Assembly: GCA_020081605.1 (NCBI GenBank) | Contig: JAHREC010000033.1 | Span: 1-49,404 of the forward strand | DNA length: 49,404 nt | Direction: 5' to 3' | From: Albifimbria verrucaria | Taxonomy: Eukaryota > Ascomycota > Sordariomycetes > Hypocreales > Stachybotryaceae | In this document: piece by piece, positions 1 through 10,057 of the stretch | Position numbering within the stretch: the first letter of the stretch is position 1 | Layout: every line of letters starts with the position of its first letter | Position numbers and translations under genes: made by a program | Notes under the pieces: model-generated | What the model saw: only the letters and a program-made list of their open reading frames with translations | Databases searched by the model: none | What the model was told of the DNA's origin: nothing

Positions 1-931
1 TAGTAGGAACTTCGTCCCATGTTCCTGCACCTTCCATTTCGAACGCAATAACGTTATGAGCAGCTGCAACTCGATCGCGTTGTGCTCCTGATTTTATAAC
101 TCTATCGCCTGATGCAATCCGTCCAACAAATATGGTTGGGCACATAATATTATTTTCTGCTGCGTCCAGGCTAGGTTGGAGACGCCTTCTCAGGACCAAC
201 ATCCCGTGATCACAGGCGATATCGTTGCAGGAAGCACTCGACGCTGTCTCGCAAATATTTTCTGTATTGGTGGTGCAAATGCCATATGCTTCTCGATGAC
301 GATGGTCGTAATCTGACAGGAACAGCTTATCCTCCGTAGCGCCAGGGTACTGATAATTTGCCTTCCGTCTCTTTTCCAAGGCAGTGATTTGTATCCTTTC
401 CAAATGCTTGACAGCCTTTTCTCGTAATCTTTGATTTCCAAGCTCCGTTTCGAAACTCGATACAAGACTGCGAATATCTTTGTTTGCTCTACCGAGCTCA
501 TCGTCGACAGTCTGCTTTGAGACAAAACTTTTCGTATATTGCCTTCCGAAATCATATTGCACTACCGTCTTGCCGATGACAACATCCCCTAGGACGGCCT
601 CCTCACCATTTATTATAGGTATACCGCCACAGATACCCACCAGTAGTGCTAACCTTAGATTAATGTAGCTTGTACGCAACATTGCTGCCGCCGCTGCCGC
701 GCTGGTCTTCCCCATATTGGGGAGTAGCACGAGAACCACATTGTGGCTACCAATGCGGCCGGGCGTATACATGTTCGTATCCCCTGGTGCTCGACGATAT
801 CTATCATCATGACTGTCCCAGAGCTCGTCAAACAGTAAGGACACGGCATCGAACTCCCGTGGTAAGGCGCAAACAAGGGCCACACTGAAGTCATTGCGGG
901 AACCTGGTCGAAATGTACTAGAGTGTTCCAT
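1..931 (-). CDS. PNP_UDP_1 domain protein, probably N-terminal part of an NLR (3' end outside window)
   Basis: An uninterrupted minus-strand frame runs from an ATG at 931 off the left edge, about 310 codons. It starts with a Ser/Arg-rich leader, then reads VALVCALPREFDAV, NMGKTSAAAAAAM, LALLVGICGG and GDVVIGKTVVQYDFGR. It continues with YQYPGATEDKLF, IASGDRVIKSG and, at the edge, FEMEGAGTWDEVP. This order is that of the nucleoside-phosphorylase-like effector domain found at the N-terminus of many fungal STAND/NLR proteins, where it normally precedes NB-ARC or NACHT. The FEMEGAG and GDxV blocks are the usual substrate-pocket regions. No stop or frameshift was found when I read it codon by codon, so this is one of the few intact frames here. 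The ATP-binding and repeat domains, if present, lie outside the window. A stand-alone phosphorylase-like protein is the alternative. Confidence 0.85.
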   Translation of the reverse strand, partial: MEHSSTFRPGSRNDFSVALVCALPREFDAVSLLFDELWDSHDDRYRRAPGDTNMYTPGRIGSHNVVLVLLPNMGKTSAAAAAAMLRTSYINLRLALLVGICGGIPIINGEEAVLGDVVIGKTVVQYDFGRQYTKSFVSKQTVDDELGRANKDIRSLVSSFETELGNQRLREKAVKHLERIQITALEKRRKANYQYPGATEDKLFLSDYDHRHREAYGICTTNTENICETASSASCNDIACDHGMLVLRRRLQPSLDAAENNIMCPTIFVGRIASGDRVIKSGAQRDRVAAAHNVIAFEMEGAGTWDEVPT

Positions 932-951
932 CGACGGCCCTTTTACAACGA

Positions 952-1377
952 TTACCTATCTTGGCCTTTTACTTGGTTTGTTCTAACAGGATGCAGATCC
1001 TCAATATGTTTCGAAGATTGATCATTGCCATGGCTCAAAAGGCCGTTAAAGTTTGAGGCCTTGACCTCTTTCTCAATGGCTGCGAGCTTAGACTCAAACC
1101 TTTGCTGAAACTTTTGTGCAATCATCTGTTGGATCCTTTGCTCATATCTCTGCTCAACAGTCTGCCATTTGTGTTCAACGATTTGTTCTATCCTCTGCTC
1201 ATAATCTGCAATTAACTTTTCCTCGATCGATTGGAAATGTGCTTCTAATTCTCTTCCATAATTACTATCTTGAATTCTTGTGGGCTCAAGTGAATTGCGT
1301 CGTCGTTTCTGTGCTTGACTCTTTTCAGCCTGATCGTTATCTAGTGTTGATTCAGCAGTTCGATGCTGGTCTTGCAT
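952..1377 (-). CDS. Hypothetical coiled-coil protein
   Basis: The minus-strand frame stays open from about 1491 to a stop at 952, and the first in-frame ATG is at 1377 (about 141 codons). It is rich in Gln, Glu, Arg and Lys. A long stretch of repeated EQRIEQ / EQRYEQRIQQ units with heptad-like spacing predicts an extended coiled coil. It ends only 20 bp before the ATG of the PNP_UDP gene on the same strand. It could therefore be a separate small gene or a broken upstream exon of that gene. A 38-nt GT..AG join would keep frame, but that is shorter than credible fungal introns. No family was recognised. Confidence 0.4.
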   Translation of the reverse strand: MQDQHRTAESTLDNDQAEKSQAQKRRRNSLEPTRIQDSNYGRELEAHFQSIEEKLIADYEQRIEQIVEHKWQTVEQRYEQRIQQMIAQKFQQRFESKLAAIEKEVKASNFNGLLSHGNDQSSKHIEDLHPVRTNQVKGQDR

Positions 1378-1491
1378 CCTCAATAGGTCCAGAGAGTTTA
1401 GCCTGCTTCTAAGAGAATAGGACCTATCAACAAAGACAGGCCCGCGAATATCTTGCCTGCTCCATGTGACAGGCGGTCCCACACGAGGCAA

Positions 1492-1871
1492 GATTCATCA
1501 GGACCTTAGCCTCGAGCCTCTCCGACCGCATGTGGACTGCATCGAGCGGGTTAATGGCGTGTGGCTCGGACTGGAAGATCTTTTCAACGTACGAGATTCA
1601 GCTGACAGAACCGGCTCATACCACATATCTTACCAATCTTTATTATCAATAATCTTACCTGCCGCGTTCCCGTTTTGTAGCTCAGCAGTATAATATTCAA
1701 AGGAGTTCAGCAGCACATCCTACAAATGCTTAATTTTTAGCACTATTCACGGTTCATATTGTTGGACGTTCTTAAGTATTGGATTGTCTTGATATTTAGA
1801 ATAATCTGGATGAGCTGGTGGGGAAGCAAAGAAAACCCCCATTTAAAATAATAAAACGAACCGCTGAGAAA
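1492..1871. other. Intergenic, no gene seen
   Basis: Short AT-rich spacer between the minus-strand coiled-coil ORF and the plus-strand TPR ORF. The TPR frame is open from about 1818 but has no ATG until 1872. No NB-ARC or linker remnant was recognised upstream of the repeats. Confidence 0.5.
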
Positions 1872-2687
1872 ATGCCGACATATCCGGAGTCAGATCAACA
1901 AAAAGAGACCAAGGGTTCGTCGTTTCAAGTATGGGAAGGTTGTAAGATAAAGCTTGGAGCAGACCACAACGACACCCTGACAAGTATGGCCAACCTAGCA
2001 TCGACATGTATGAGTCAGGGCCGATGGGAGGAGGCAGAAAAGCTTGAGATAGAGGTGATCGAGGCGCGCAAGACAAAGCTTGGAGAAGAACATCCTGCTA
2101 CGCTAACAAGCATGGCCAATCTTGCTTCAACATTTTGGAACCAAGGCCGATGGGACGAAGCAGAGAAGATTGAGGTACAGGTGATGGAGGTAAGCAAGAT
2201 AAAGCTTGGAGCAGACCATCCTAACATCCTGACAAGTATGGCCAACCTGGCATCGACATATATGAACCAAGGCCGATGGGAGGAGGCGCAGAAGCTGTTG
2301 TTGCAAGTGGTAGAAACTCGCAAGACGAAGCTCGGGGCTGATCACCCGGATACGCTCACCAGTATGTCTAACCTGTCATTGATGTACAGTAACCAAGGCC
2401 GGTGGGGAGAGGCGGAGAAGCTGGAGGTGCAAGTGATGGAAACCTCTCAGACAAAGCTCGGGGCCGATCATCCTCATACGCTCACTAGTATGGCCAACCT
2501 CGCATTTACTTACTGGAGCCAAGATCGATATGCAGAAGCTATAAACTTGATGAGCCGATGCATCAAGGGACAGGCAGTTAAGGCCGGTGTAGCACATCCA
2601 GCATATAGGAATAATGCTGCAACATTAGCTGGGTGGGAATCCGAGCTCGGTGTTCCCAACGCTAGTGTGTTGCCTTGGAGGTGTTAG
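1872..2687 (+). CDS. Kinesin-light-chain-type TPR protein fragment (NLR C-terminal repeat region)
   Basis: An open frame from ATG 1872 to TAG 2687 encodes about 271 residues. Nearly all of it is a regular 42-residue tetratricopeptide repeat of the kinesin-light-chain/TPR_10 type. Each unit reads roughly KLGADHPxTLTSMANLAxTY, then NQGRWxEAEKLxxQVME. Five units are in register, followed by a degenerate sixth and a tail ending NASVLPWRC. Such arrays form the C-terminal ligand-sensing part of fungal NB-ARC/TPR NLRs, but no nucleotide-binding domain precedes it here. It is best read as a detached NLR C-terminus or a small stand-alone TPR protein. The repeats are very alike, as in NLR arrays that exchange units. 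Family call is strong; whether it is expressed is unknown. Confidence 0.75.
   Translation: MPTYPESDQQKETKGSSFQVWEGCKIKLGADHNDTLTSMANLASTCMSQGRWEEAEKLEIEVIEARKTKLGEEHPATLTSMANLASTFWNQGRWDEAEKIEVQVMEVSKIKLGADHPNILTSMANLASTYMNQGRWEEAQKLLLQVVETRKTKLGADHPDTLTSMSNLSLMYSNQGRWGEAEKLEVQVMETSQTKLGADHPHTLTSMANLAFTYWSQDRYAEAINLMSRCIKGQAVKAGVAHPAYRNNAATLAGWESELGVPNASVLPWRC
1944..2573 (+). repeat. Five in-frame 126-bp direct repeats (TPR units)
   Basis: Five consecutive 126-nt units start at 1944, 2070, 2196, 2322 and 2448. Each encodes one 42-residue TPR beginning K/Q-x-KLG and containing LTSM(A/S)NL. The exact unit length without indels indicates tandem duplication with selection or recombination keeping frame. 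Confidence 0.85.
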
Positions 2688-3084
2688 CTAAAAATAGCAA
2701 GAGGACTCGTATGCTCCCCGAGAGGTAGGTTGTAGATACCATATGATAAGTAGGAATGGAATGAAGATTTTAACATATAGGCCTTTCACATGAGCACCGT
2801 CTTAGAGCAAGTCTAAGAGCGTAAACCAATCATAGTATGAGACGCTATGGAGCTCTGGGACTGTCAGTCATCCGATATCAGCAGTCCGATGCTAATCAAC
2901 CCAATTGTTTTAGTCTCCAACCGAAGACGGAAGCGGTTTGCCTATACTCGGTATATATAACAGACCTATTGAGTAGAATTCATCGATTGTTCCAAATAGA
3001 AGTTGCTATGGCACCCATCTCCTAGGTCTCGGCATTTGCTAGTTGCTGCTCATTAGCTTTGTCTTCCAAGTTAGAGGTTCAGTA
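2688..3084. other. Intergenic, no gene seen
   Basis: Contains only short overlapping ORFs without recognisable domains. It lies between the convergent ends of the TPR ORF and the Zn2Cys6 pseudogene. Confidence 0.5.
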
Positions 3085-3951
3085 TCATAGACAAGACATC
3101 CTCACCCGAGTTGATATCTTGACTGGGGACTCGACCGCTATATTGGTGTGAATGCTACCCGATATGTTTATTAGGTCGAGGGCAGATACTTGAGCGAGGA
3201 TCTCGAGGTCCTTTATATAAGCAACCGTATCAGTTTCTTCTGGAGTTTCGTCGTGTGTCCCTAATGCTCTACCGATTTCTGTGAGATCTTGCGACTGGTT
3301 TAGTGTGTGGATAAGCTGGCCGCCGATCCTAGCCTTATGCCTCTGTTCCGGCGTTGGTAAGCCATTGATGATCATGATACTAGTTTTGCAGGATTTCAAG
3401 AGCTTGTTCTTCAACTCCGTGGCAACCGTTTGGGCATCGATTATATCTATAAGATATTTCACATTAACTTAGCGTATTTCATTTTACAGTTGATAGTAGC
3501 GTATATACTCACTGGTGTCAATGTTTATAGGCGACTGGGAGCTAGCTTCATTGATGCTGAAGCGAGCTGGTGATCGAGACGGAACCTCCAAGACTCCTCA
3601 TCATTCCCTGCGGTCTGATCACCATTCACCAAATCGGTTGGATTGTCCGAATTCAGTCTGGTCCTGCCCTCGAGACGTTTCAGCTGTGCTTCCAGTTGAG
3701 ATATACGCTTCGCCATTTCTGTCTTGGTGTAGCGGCCATTTCGATCAATGAACACGCATTCCTGTTCCAGTCGGGCGCATCGCCGGCACGGTTCGCCTCC
3801 TTGGCACCTCTCCTTGTTGCGCCGACAGGAGTCGCATCTATCGACACTGGGTTAGTATCCGCCCCATGAATCTAGACTATGGCAAACGGGAATTGCCGTC
3901 TACATACGCCCTGGCACGTCGGTGAGTAGTACCTGTTCTCGCTTTCTGCAT
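3085..3951 (-). pseudogene. Zn2Cys6 transcription factor, disrupted by an in-frame stop
   Basis: The minus strand has an ATG at 3951, a short basic exon (3951-3908), and an intron 3907-3847 with a GTATGT donor and an ACTAAC branch site before CAG. A second exon carries the canonical binuclear cluster CDSC-x6-C-x5-C-RR-C-x6-C (around 3835-3760), followed by a linker and short leucine-rich coil (ISQLEAQLKRLEG). The frame stops at TAA 3525-3527. A further GTGAGT..TTATAG intron about 20 nt later joins in the same frame to an ORF at 3460-3085. A CAA-to-TAA change would explain the single break. A final one-base shift near 3110 may have altered the C-terminus. The architecture is that of a small pathway-specific regulator; the regulated pathway is unknown. 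Confidence 0.75.
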
Positions 3952-4395
3952 TTTCAAGATGAAGGAGTAATTGCGGAAGAATTCTTCAGTATATGACATA
4001 TATGAAAATTTAGCATAAAAAGCAAAGGTGCAATAAATTGTGTGGTAATTAGCTTATATAACCTCTTACCAAGTGGTTGAATTATGATATGTCACTTTAT
4101 TGGCTGCTTATCTTGATAATTTTACTATGACAGCCAGTGTGTATCTAGATCATATATTTAATGCTGAAATTGTCCGGGATGATGGCGATGCCTCGCTTAT
4201 TTATTGGTGAAATACACTATTTATAAGCGGAGGAGCATAATTCAGAAGCAGGTGGGAAAGCACAATGAGTTAAGACTTGGGTTATCGCAGTCAGAGTTAT
4301 TTTAATAGCGACTCAATGGGATTGCAACCCAGTCTCAGAAGAAATGAAGGGATGCTGCCGGCGATAAGTTGAAGAAGACTCGCATGTTGTAACTT
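3952..4395. other. AT-rich intergenic, no gene seen
   Basis: AT-rich spacer upstream of the Zn2Cys6 gene; it may contain its promoter. No ORF or repeat was recognised. Confidence 0.5.
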
Positions 4396-4814
4396 TTGGG
4401 CAGGAACTTCGATCAAGAGACCAATCGGTGCAGTTATGGGTTAGAGTGTCGTGCTTGTGGTCATATTGTTCGCCGCGTTCAAAGGATACAGAAACATTGT
4501 TCTGACGAGCATCAATGGACCAAACCAAGAGACAGGGAAGACCACCGTCGGATCGCCATATTTCCGCATATGAGCCACCATGGAAAGAGAGTGTCATGTG
4601 TCAACGAGTCTTCCCTAGCAGGTCAGGCAACAAATGGTTCCAACTAAATTCCCATACACAAAGATCAACCGATTTAAACGACCAGATACATGCAGATTCG
4701 TCCCAATCCCGAGTGGTGCCACAAAAATTCGATCCGATCTCATGTTCTCATCTGAGTGAGGTGATAGAACGTGGGGGGATACTAGGAAACAGTGAAGCAG
4801 CCACGGTTGAGTAG
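4396..4814 (+). pseudogene. OrsD-like (DUF3505-type) Cys/His zinc-finger remnant
   Basis: Two overlapping plus-strand frames together resemble the N-terminal finger region of OrsD-like fungal proteins. The first frame has ECRACGHIV..IQKHCSDEHQW, a C-x2-C..H..H arrangement. About 60 bases later another frame continues PPWKESVMCQRVFPSRSGNKWFQL, matching the W..V.CQRFF....WF pattern that follows in the family. A frameshift around 4530-4560 separates them and no in-frame ATG is evident, so this is a fragment. OrsD-like proteins are named for the orsellinic acid cluster of Aspergillus and also occur next to helicase-like genes. The role is unknown. The family call rests on motif spacing only. Confidence 0.45.
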
Positions 4815-5647
4815 CAAGGGCATGGACAGTAATTCATTTGTATATGTTCAGAATAAGAATACTCGGGGCACACATTCGAATCACCTAGCAAATGTCTAGT
4901 AAATAAAGGGAATTGATTTTAATTAAAGCTATATTGTATATATATATATGAGATCTGTTAATTAATATATACAGGAATAATTAGGAACCTACAGTGAGGT
5001 TCAGATTCACCGTCCACCAATCTGAACTTTACCTCTTTCTAAACTGGCCCATTTTTAGTTCCGCCTCTCGAAGTACCTTGGATATTGGAGCATTAACAGT
5101 GAATTTGATGCCTCAGATACGAACATTTGTCAGCTATCTGAAAGTGGCAGCCACTTCTGCCTCGTACATAACCCTTCAGATTCGACCCAAAAGTGCTTTG
5201 TTCCCCCATGGTCCCATGATTAACGCCTGAGCAGCATAAGAAAGTCACCCCCACTCTTCATGATGCTCGATCAAGGATATTGCCCAAAGGGCCGCTTTGA
5301 TTTGGTAATTAGAGCGTACACAAGTTATGAGTGACCGTAGAAGGTACGTAATTAGGATCGTAGCCTCCTGTCTTCTCCGATACATGCTGTCTTCAAGATA
5401 TCTGAATGGGAGGAATTATACTCCACTGTACTCTGCATCGTGTTTTGATGCCTCCTTCCTAATGTCCTTCGATCTGGGTGCAACGGCTGCCTTATTCAAC
5501 TGCAGCAGGTTGTGTGTGCTTACCCCGCGTTTTGCAGCCTAGAATGTGAGAATGCTCTCGAATCTTCTACAATACCGAACCTTATTCTTTCCTGAGATCG
5601 AGCATACTGGATAGATTTTGCAGACTCGGGAATGCAACTTTTCTATA
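4815..5647. other. AT-rich spacer with a (TA)n tract and the left terminal repeat
   Basis: Contains a short TA microsatellite near 4935-4950, the terminal-repeat-like sequence at 4992-5058, and the probable promoter of the NLR that starts at 5648. Short ORFs at 4994 and 5327 show no domain. Confidence 0.5.
4992..5058 (+). repeat. Left terminal inverted repeat of a putative DNA element
   Basis: Begins CAGTGAGGTTCAG directly after a TA dinucleotide and ends near CCCATTTTTAG. It matches the reverse complement of 9610-9677 at about 53 of 66 positions, and most differences are transitions. Confidence 0.6.
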
Positions 5648-8600
5648 ATGAGACTTAGACTCGATAGCCCCGATTGCTATACGATTGCATGGATTGCTGC
5701 TCTTCCTATCGAGCGTGCAGCAGCAACTGCTCTGCTCGACGACCGCCATGACCCGCCCCAAGACTTCGAGCAACATTACTCAGATACGAATTCCTATACC
5801 TGGGGGCGAATGGGCAACCACAACATTGTTATTGCATCGCTTCCTGCCGGCTCGTACGGAATAACGTCTGCAGCAACTACAGCTTCGAATGTCCTATCGT
5901 CCTTACCTCATATCAAGATTGGGCTGCTTGTAGGAATAGGTGGTGGCATCGCACGACCTACTCCTCAGGACATTCGACTTGGAGATGTTGTTGTCAGTCA
6001 ACCGGACAGGACAACCGGGGGTTGTACAGTATGATCGTGGGAAAGCGAAGCTGGGACATGTGTGGGCACGTACGGGTTCTCTGAACACGCCTCCTTCGGT
6101 GCTCCTCCACGCTGTATCGAATCTGCAGGCGGAGCACCTTATAGCAGCTTCCAAAATCCCTGACCTCTTACAAGTTATGTGGGATGCTAACCCCGTGATG
6201 AAAAGGGTAAGACCTAACTCCGCAGGCTTTGTACATCAAGGATTTGAAAATGATCGACTCTTTCAATCGAGCTATAGCCATTCTGGGGGTTCATGTGACA
6301 AGTGCGATAAGTCATGGGAGGTGGAATGTACTCCACGGGAGGACACTTCTCCAGAGATCCACTATGGAATTATAGCGTCGGGAAATGCGCTTATCAAAGA
6401 CGCGACCGCTCGTGACCAGCTTGTGGAAGAGATAGGTGGATGTCTTTGTGTCGAGATGGAGGCTGCTGGCCTAATGAATCATTTTCCATGCATTGTGATC
6501 AGAGGGATATGTGATTATGCTGATTCGCATAAGAATGATCGGTGGCAACAATATGCTTCTGCTACAGCAGCGGCGTATGCGAAGGAATTGCTTGGCTATG
6601 TTGAGTCCAAACAACTGCAAGCGACAGGTGGGGCAGTTGAGATGCTTAGATTAAGTTAGTCTCCCGAGATGCAGTTTTGCTCTACAGTCAATCGCTAACA
6701 GATCAAAGTCGGCCAAGATGTATCCAAAGTGAAGCAAGAATTAGACAATATTAGGTAAGATCTATGAACGATTTCTACACAATACATACAGTCATCTTGA
6801 CACGCCGTCTCTTAGTTTTGTTGTACTTAATGCCAATCAGAAATCTCTGCTTGATAAACTGCAGGTTGCCGATGGTGCATCATTCAACTCAGACGCCAAA
6901 GAATATAATCCGACTTGTCTTGAAGATACGCGGGTGGAGCTCCTCAACCAGGTATCGGCATGGATTCACGATCCTAGCGCTAAAGCACTGTTTTGGTTGA
7001 ATGGTATGGCTGGAACGGGAAAGTCCACCATATCACGAACCATCGCTCGCTCGCTGTCTAGGACGAATCGCCTCGGTGCCAGCTTCTTCTTCAAGAGAGG
7101 AGAGGCTGATCGTGGAAATGCTTCCAAGTTTATGACGACGATAGCCCGCCAGCTGGCAGATAAAGAGCCGAGGATGGTACCAACCCTTGTGAAGACAATC
7201 GAAACAGACTCAACTATATTGGGCTCAGCCATCCAAGAGCAGTTCCAGAAGTTGATTTTTGAGCCCTTGTCGAAGATCACTCTGTCGAGTCCATTCGTCA
7301 TCATTGTGGATGCGCTGGACGAATGCGAAGACGATGACAAGATCAGAACCATCGTTCACCTCTTTGCGCGTATACAGTCTCAACGCATACCTTGGCTGAA
7401 AGTCTTTGTGACAAGTAGGCCAGATTGGCCGATCCGTCTTGGTTTCGCACAGGCACAAGGCACCTACCAAGATTTTATTCTTCATGAAATCAAACCCGAA
7501 ACTATCGAACATGATATCTCGACATTTCTAGAACACGAGTTCCGATCGATAAGTGATGATTATAACCTTACAATGATGCAAACCTGTCTACCTCCGGACT
7601 GGCCGGGCGAGTTGAGGATTAAGGCTTTGGTTAACCTCGCAAAGCCACTTTTCATCTCGGCCGCAACTGCTTGCCGATTTATCTCCGAGCCCAGTCACGG
7701 CCACCCTGATAAGCTTCTCGAGGAAATCCTAGCGTACAAAGGCAAGAGTGCAACTTCTGGCTTCGATGCGACGTACTTACCAATATTGAATCGACAAATC
7801 GTCGGTATTCAATCTGAACGAAAGAGAGATGAAGTCGTTCAGCAGCTTCGAAAGCTTATCGGCATTATTATTACACTTGAGAGCCCTCTTTCGAGCTCGG
7901 CTTTAGAGGGATTGCTCAATATCCCACAAGTCATCATTGTCGATCAACTGAAGATGCTTCATTCAGTTTTTCAGGTTCCTATTTCATCAAAGGATCCCGT
8001 ACGCCTATTTCATCTATCTTTTCGGGATTTCTTAGTTGATCCTGAGACACGGAATAAAACACCGCTTTGGATAGACGAGAAGCAAATGCACCAAGATATA
8101 GTGTTCCATTGCCTCCACGTCATGAAGGCAAACCTTCGCCGGGACATATGCGATTTGCGCGCACCAGGGATTGCTCGATCCGATATCGATCAGCAAAAGT
8201 AACTAACCATATTCAGCCGGAGCTTGAATATGCATGTCTTTACTGGGTCGATCACATAAGGAAAGGAGACATACACATCTCGAATAATGAACTTTACCTA
8301 TTCCTTTCCAGCCACCTACTACAGTGGATGGAAGCATTGAGTCTATTGAGGCGGGCCTCAGGCAGCCTTGGAGTTCTACGAACATTGCGTTCTGTTTTAC
8401 GGGTGCGTTCTGTCTATCTTAATTAAATAGCAAAAGATACTCATTTCTATATAAGACCCAGGAAAATGAAGAAGGGTTAATACTACTTGGTGATGCTATC
8501 TGGTTTAGCCTTACCTATCTGTCGACCATTGAATCTTACCCGCTTCAGATCTACGCTCTTATTGCCGTCTTACCACTCAAAAGCCCTATACGAAATGTGT

Positions 8601-9127
8601 TCCTGAAGAGTCAATGGGCTTGGTTATCTATCCCTGGAACTTTAGAGTAGAACTGGGATTCATGTCTACAGACGCTGGAGGGCCATAGCAGCGGGGTATA
8701 CTCGGTGGTGTACTCACCGGATGGTCAGCATCTTGCATCGGCCTCGGGTGATAAAACTATTCGGCTCTGGGATGCGGCGACTGGCCAATGCCTACAAATC
8801 TTCAACACTGGACCGACGTCTCGGTTATTGTTTACTCCTGACGGCTCCCATCTACTTACAGATACGGGGATTCTGATGATAGAGAGCACCCACTTGTCAC
8901 GGCTACAACCCAACCTACCTTTAGATGTTAATAAACCTACACTACCAGGATGCGGGCTGGATGAAGATGGCTGTTGGATTACGTGGAGCGGGCACAAGAC
9001 ACTATGGTTGCCAGTGAACTTCCGACCAACCTTCCCAGACAGTCTAGCTATCTCAGAATGCAGAGTGGTAATTGGGTCTCCATCTGGAAGAGTCACCTTT
9101 ATCTGTATAGACGCGAATAAACTATAG
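5648..9127 (+). pseudogene. PNP_UDP-NACHT-WD40 NLR (STAND) gene with three lesions
   Basis: This is a fungal NLR. The ATG is at 5648. A PNP_UDP_1 effector domain follows (IAWIAALPIE, GLLVGIGGGIA, GDVVVSQP, CVEMEAAGLMN, GICDYADSHK). Next come a linker, then NACHT with Walker A GMAGTGKST near 7003 and Walker B FVIIVDALDECED near 7295. The winged region reads RLFHLSFRDFL and DICDLRAPG. A WD40 blade (LQTLEGHSSGV..SPDGQHLASASGDKTIRLWD) leads to the conserved NLR tail. Introns that keep phase are 6655-6708, 6755-6815 and 8403-8461. Lesions are an extra G in the G5 run 6017-6021, a missing A at the A4 run 8195-8198, and TAG at 8648-8650 where the family has Gln. Otherwise the gene is full length except for a shortened WD40 array. 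NLRs of this type act in non-self recognition and cell death; its ligand is unknown. Confidence 0.85.
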
Positions 9128-10057
9128 TAATTTAAACTATTTTATAGCGAATGTATAAATCAATAACGTCTTCCAAAGATTAATAGAAAATAATATTTTA
9201 CAGTAATATAATAACTCTGTTTTGGAGGGTCATAGGGGAGCTCCTGATAATATGCATTGATCTCACATTCTAAAATATTCTGATGAACCAAGCTGAGCCG
9301 TTAGCCACGAAGTTCATCCTTCTCGACTGGCAGCACTACAGAAAATTCTAGAGAATACAGCCTACGTATCATGTTCCTTACAAGCAGGTAGGAAACAGTA
9401 CCATCATTTGAACTTGCGGTCACTGCACTTGCTTGGAAGATTAGGTTAAAATGTACTATTGCATTGAGTAAAACCCCACTTACTATTTGCTTCCCAAGGC
9501 TAAGTCATCATATCTATTTTATACCTGAAGCATTAAAAGCTGGCTGTTAAAAGATGGGACTCAAGAGACCTCCGGAAGCAAGTCACACACTGTGCTTGCG
9601 CCACACGTGCTTAAAAATGGACCATTTTAGAATGAACTAAAGTTTAGGCTGGCGGACGGTGAACCTGAACCCCACTATATCATTGAAATTTACAATGAAA
9701 ATATTTAATGAAATGAAAATTAGATTAATTTAAGTTTATTTTGGTTAATTATTGAAGAATTACACATATGTGAATTAATATTTCTTTTTATTTATTAATG
9801 AGAAGACTATTACTCATTAATAATACACAACTATTGGAATAGCTTTATATGAAGTCCTAGCAATAATCTATAAATTGACAACAATTATTAAAATTACTAC
9901 TGCGAATTAAATAAACCTGATTATGTATCTAAGGATAGCACTGGTCTTGTTGCCTCTTTACGGAGATGTTCCGGCTCATCTTACTCTTGGTTCTTGATAA
10001 GGTCGACTGCATGTGTATTTATTTTCTCGCCGGTTTGGGCGTTGAAGAAACACATCT
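9128..10057. other. AT-rich gene-free DNA containing the right terminal repeat
   Basis: Strongly AT-rich, especially 9680-9940, with no coding signal recognised. Holds the terminal-repeat-like sequence at 9610-9677. The composition fits RIP-altered or intergenic DNA. Confidence 0.55.
9610..9677 (-). repeat. Right terminal inverted repeat of a putative DNA element
   Basis: Inverted copy of 4992-5058. Read on the minus strand it starts TAGTGGGGTTCAGG after a TA at 9678-9679, so the outer end differs from CAGTG by a C-to-T change. Together the ends bracket 4.7 kb that contains the NLR. Confidence 0.6.

Noticed and set aside
952..960. 38-nt GT..AG intron fusing the coiled-coil ORF to the PNP_UDP gene
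   Set aside because: Phase fits but the intron would be shorter than credible fungal introns and lacks a branch site.
6655..6659. TAG at 6657 as a fourth lesion in the NLR
   Set aside because: It falls inside a phase-compatible 54-nt intron (6655-6708), so it need not be a nonsense mutation.
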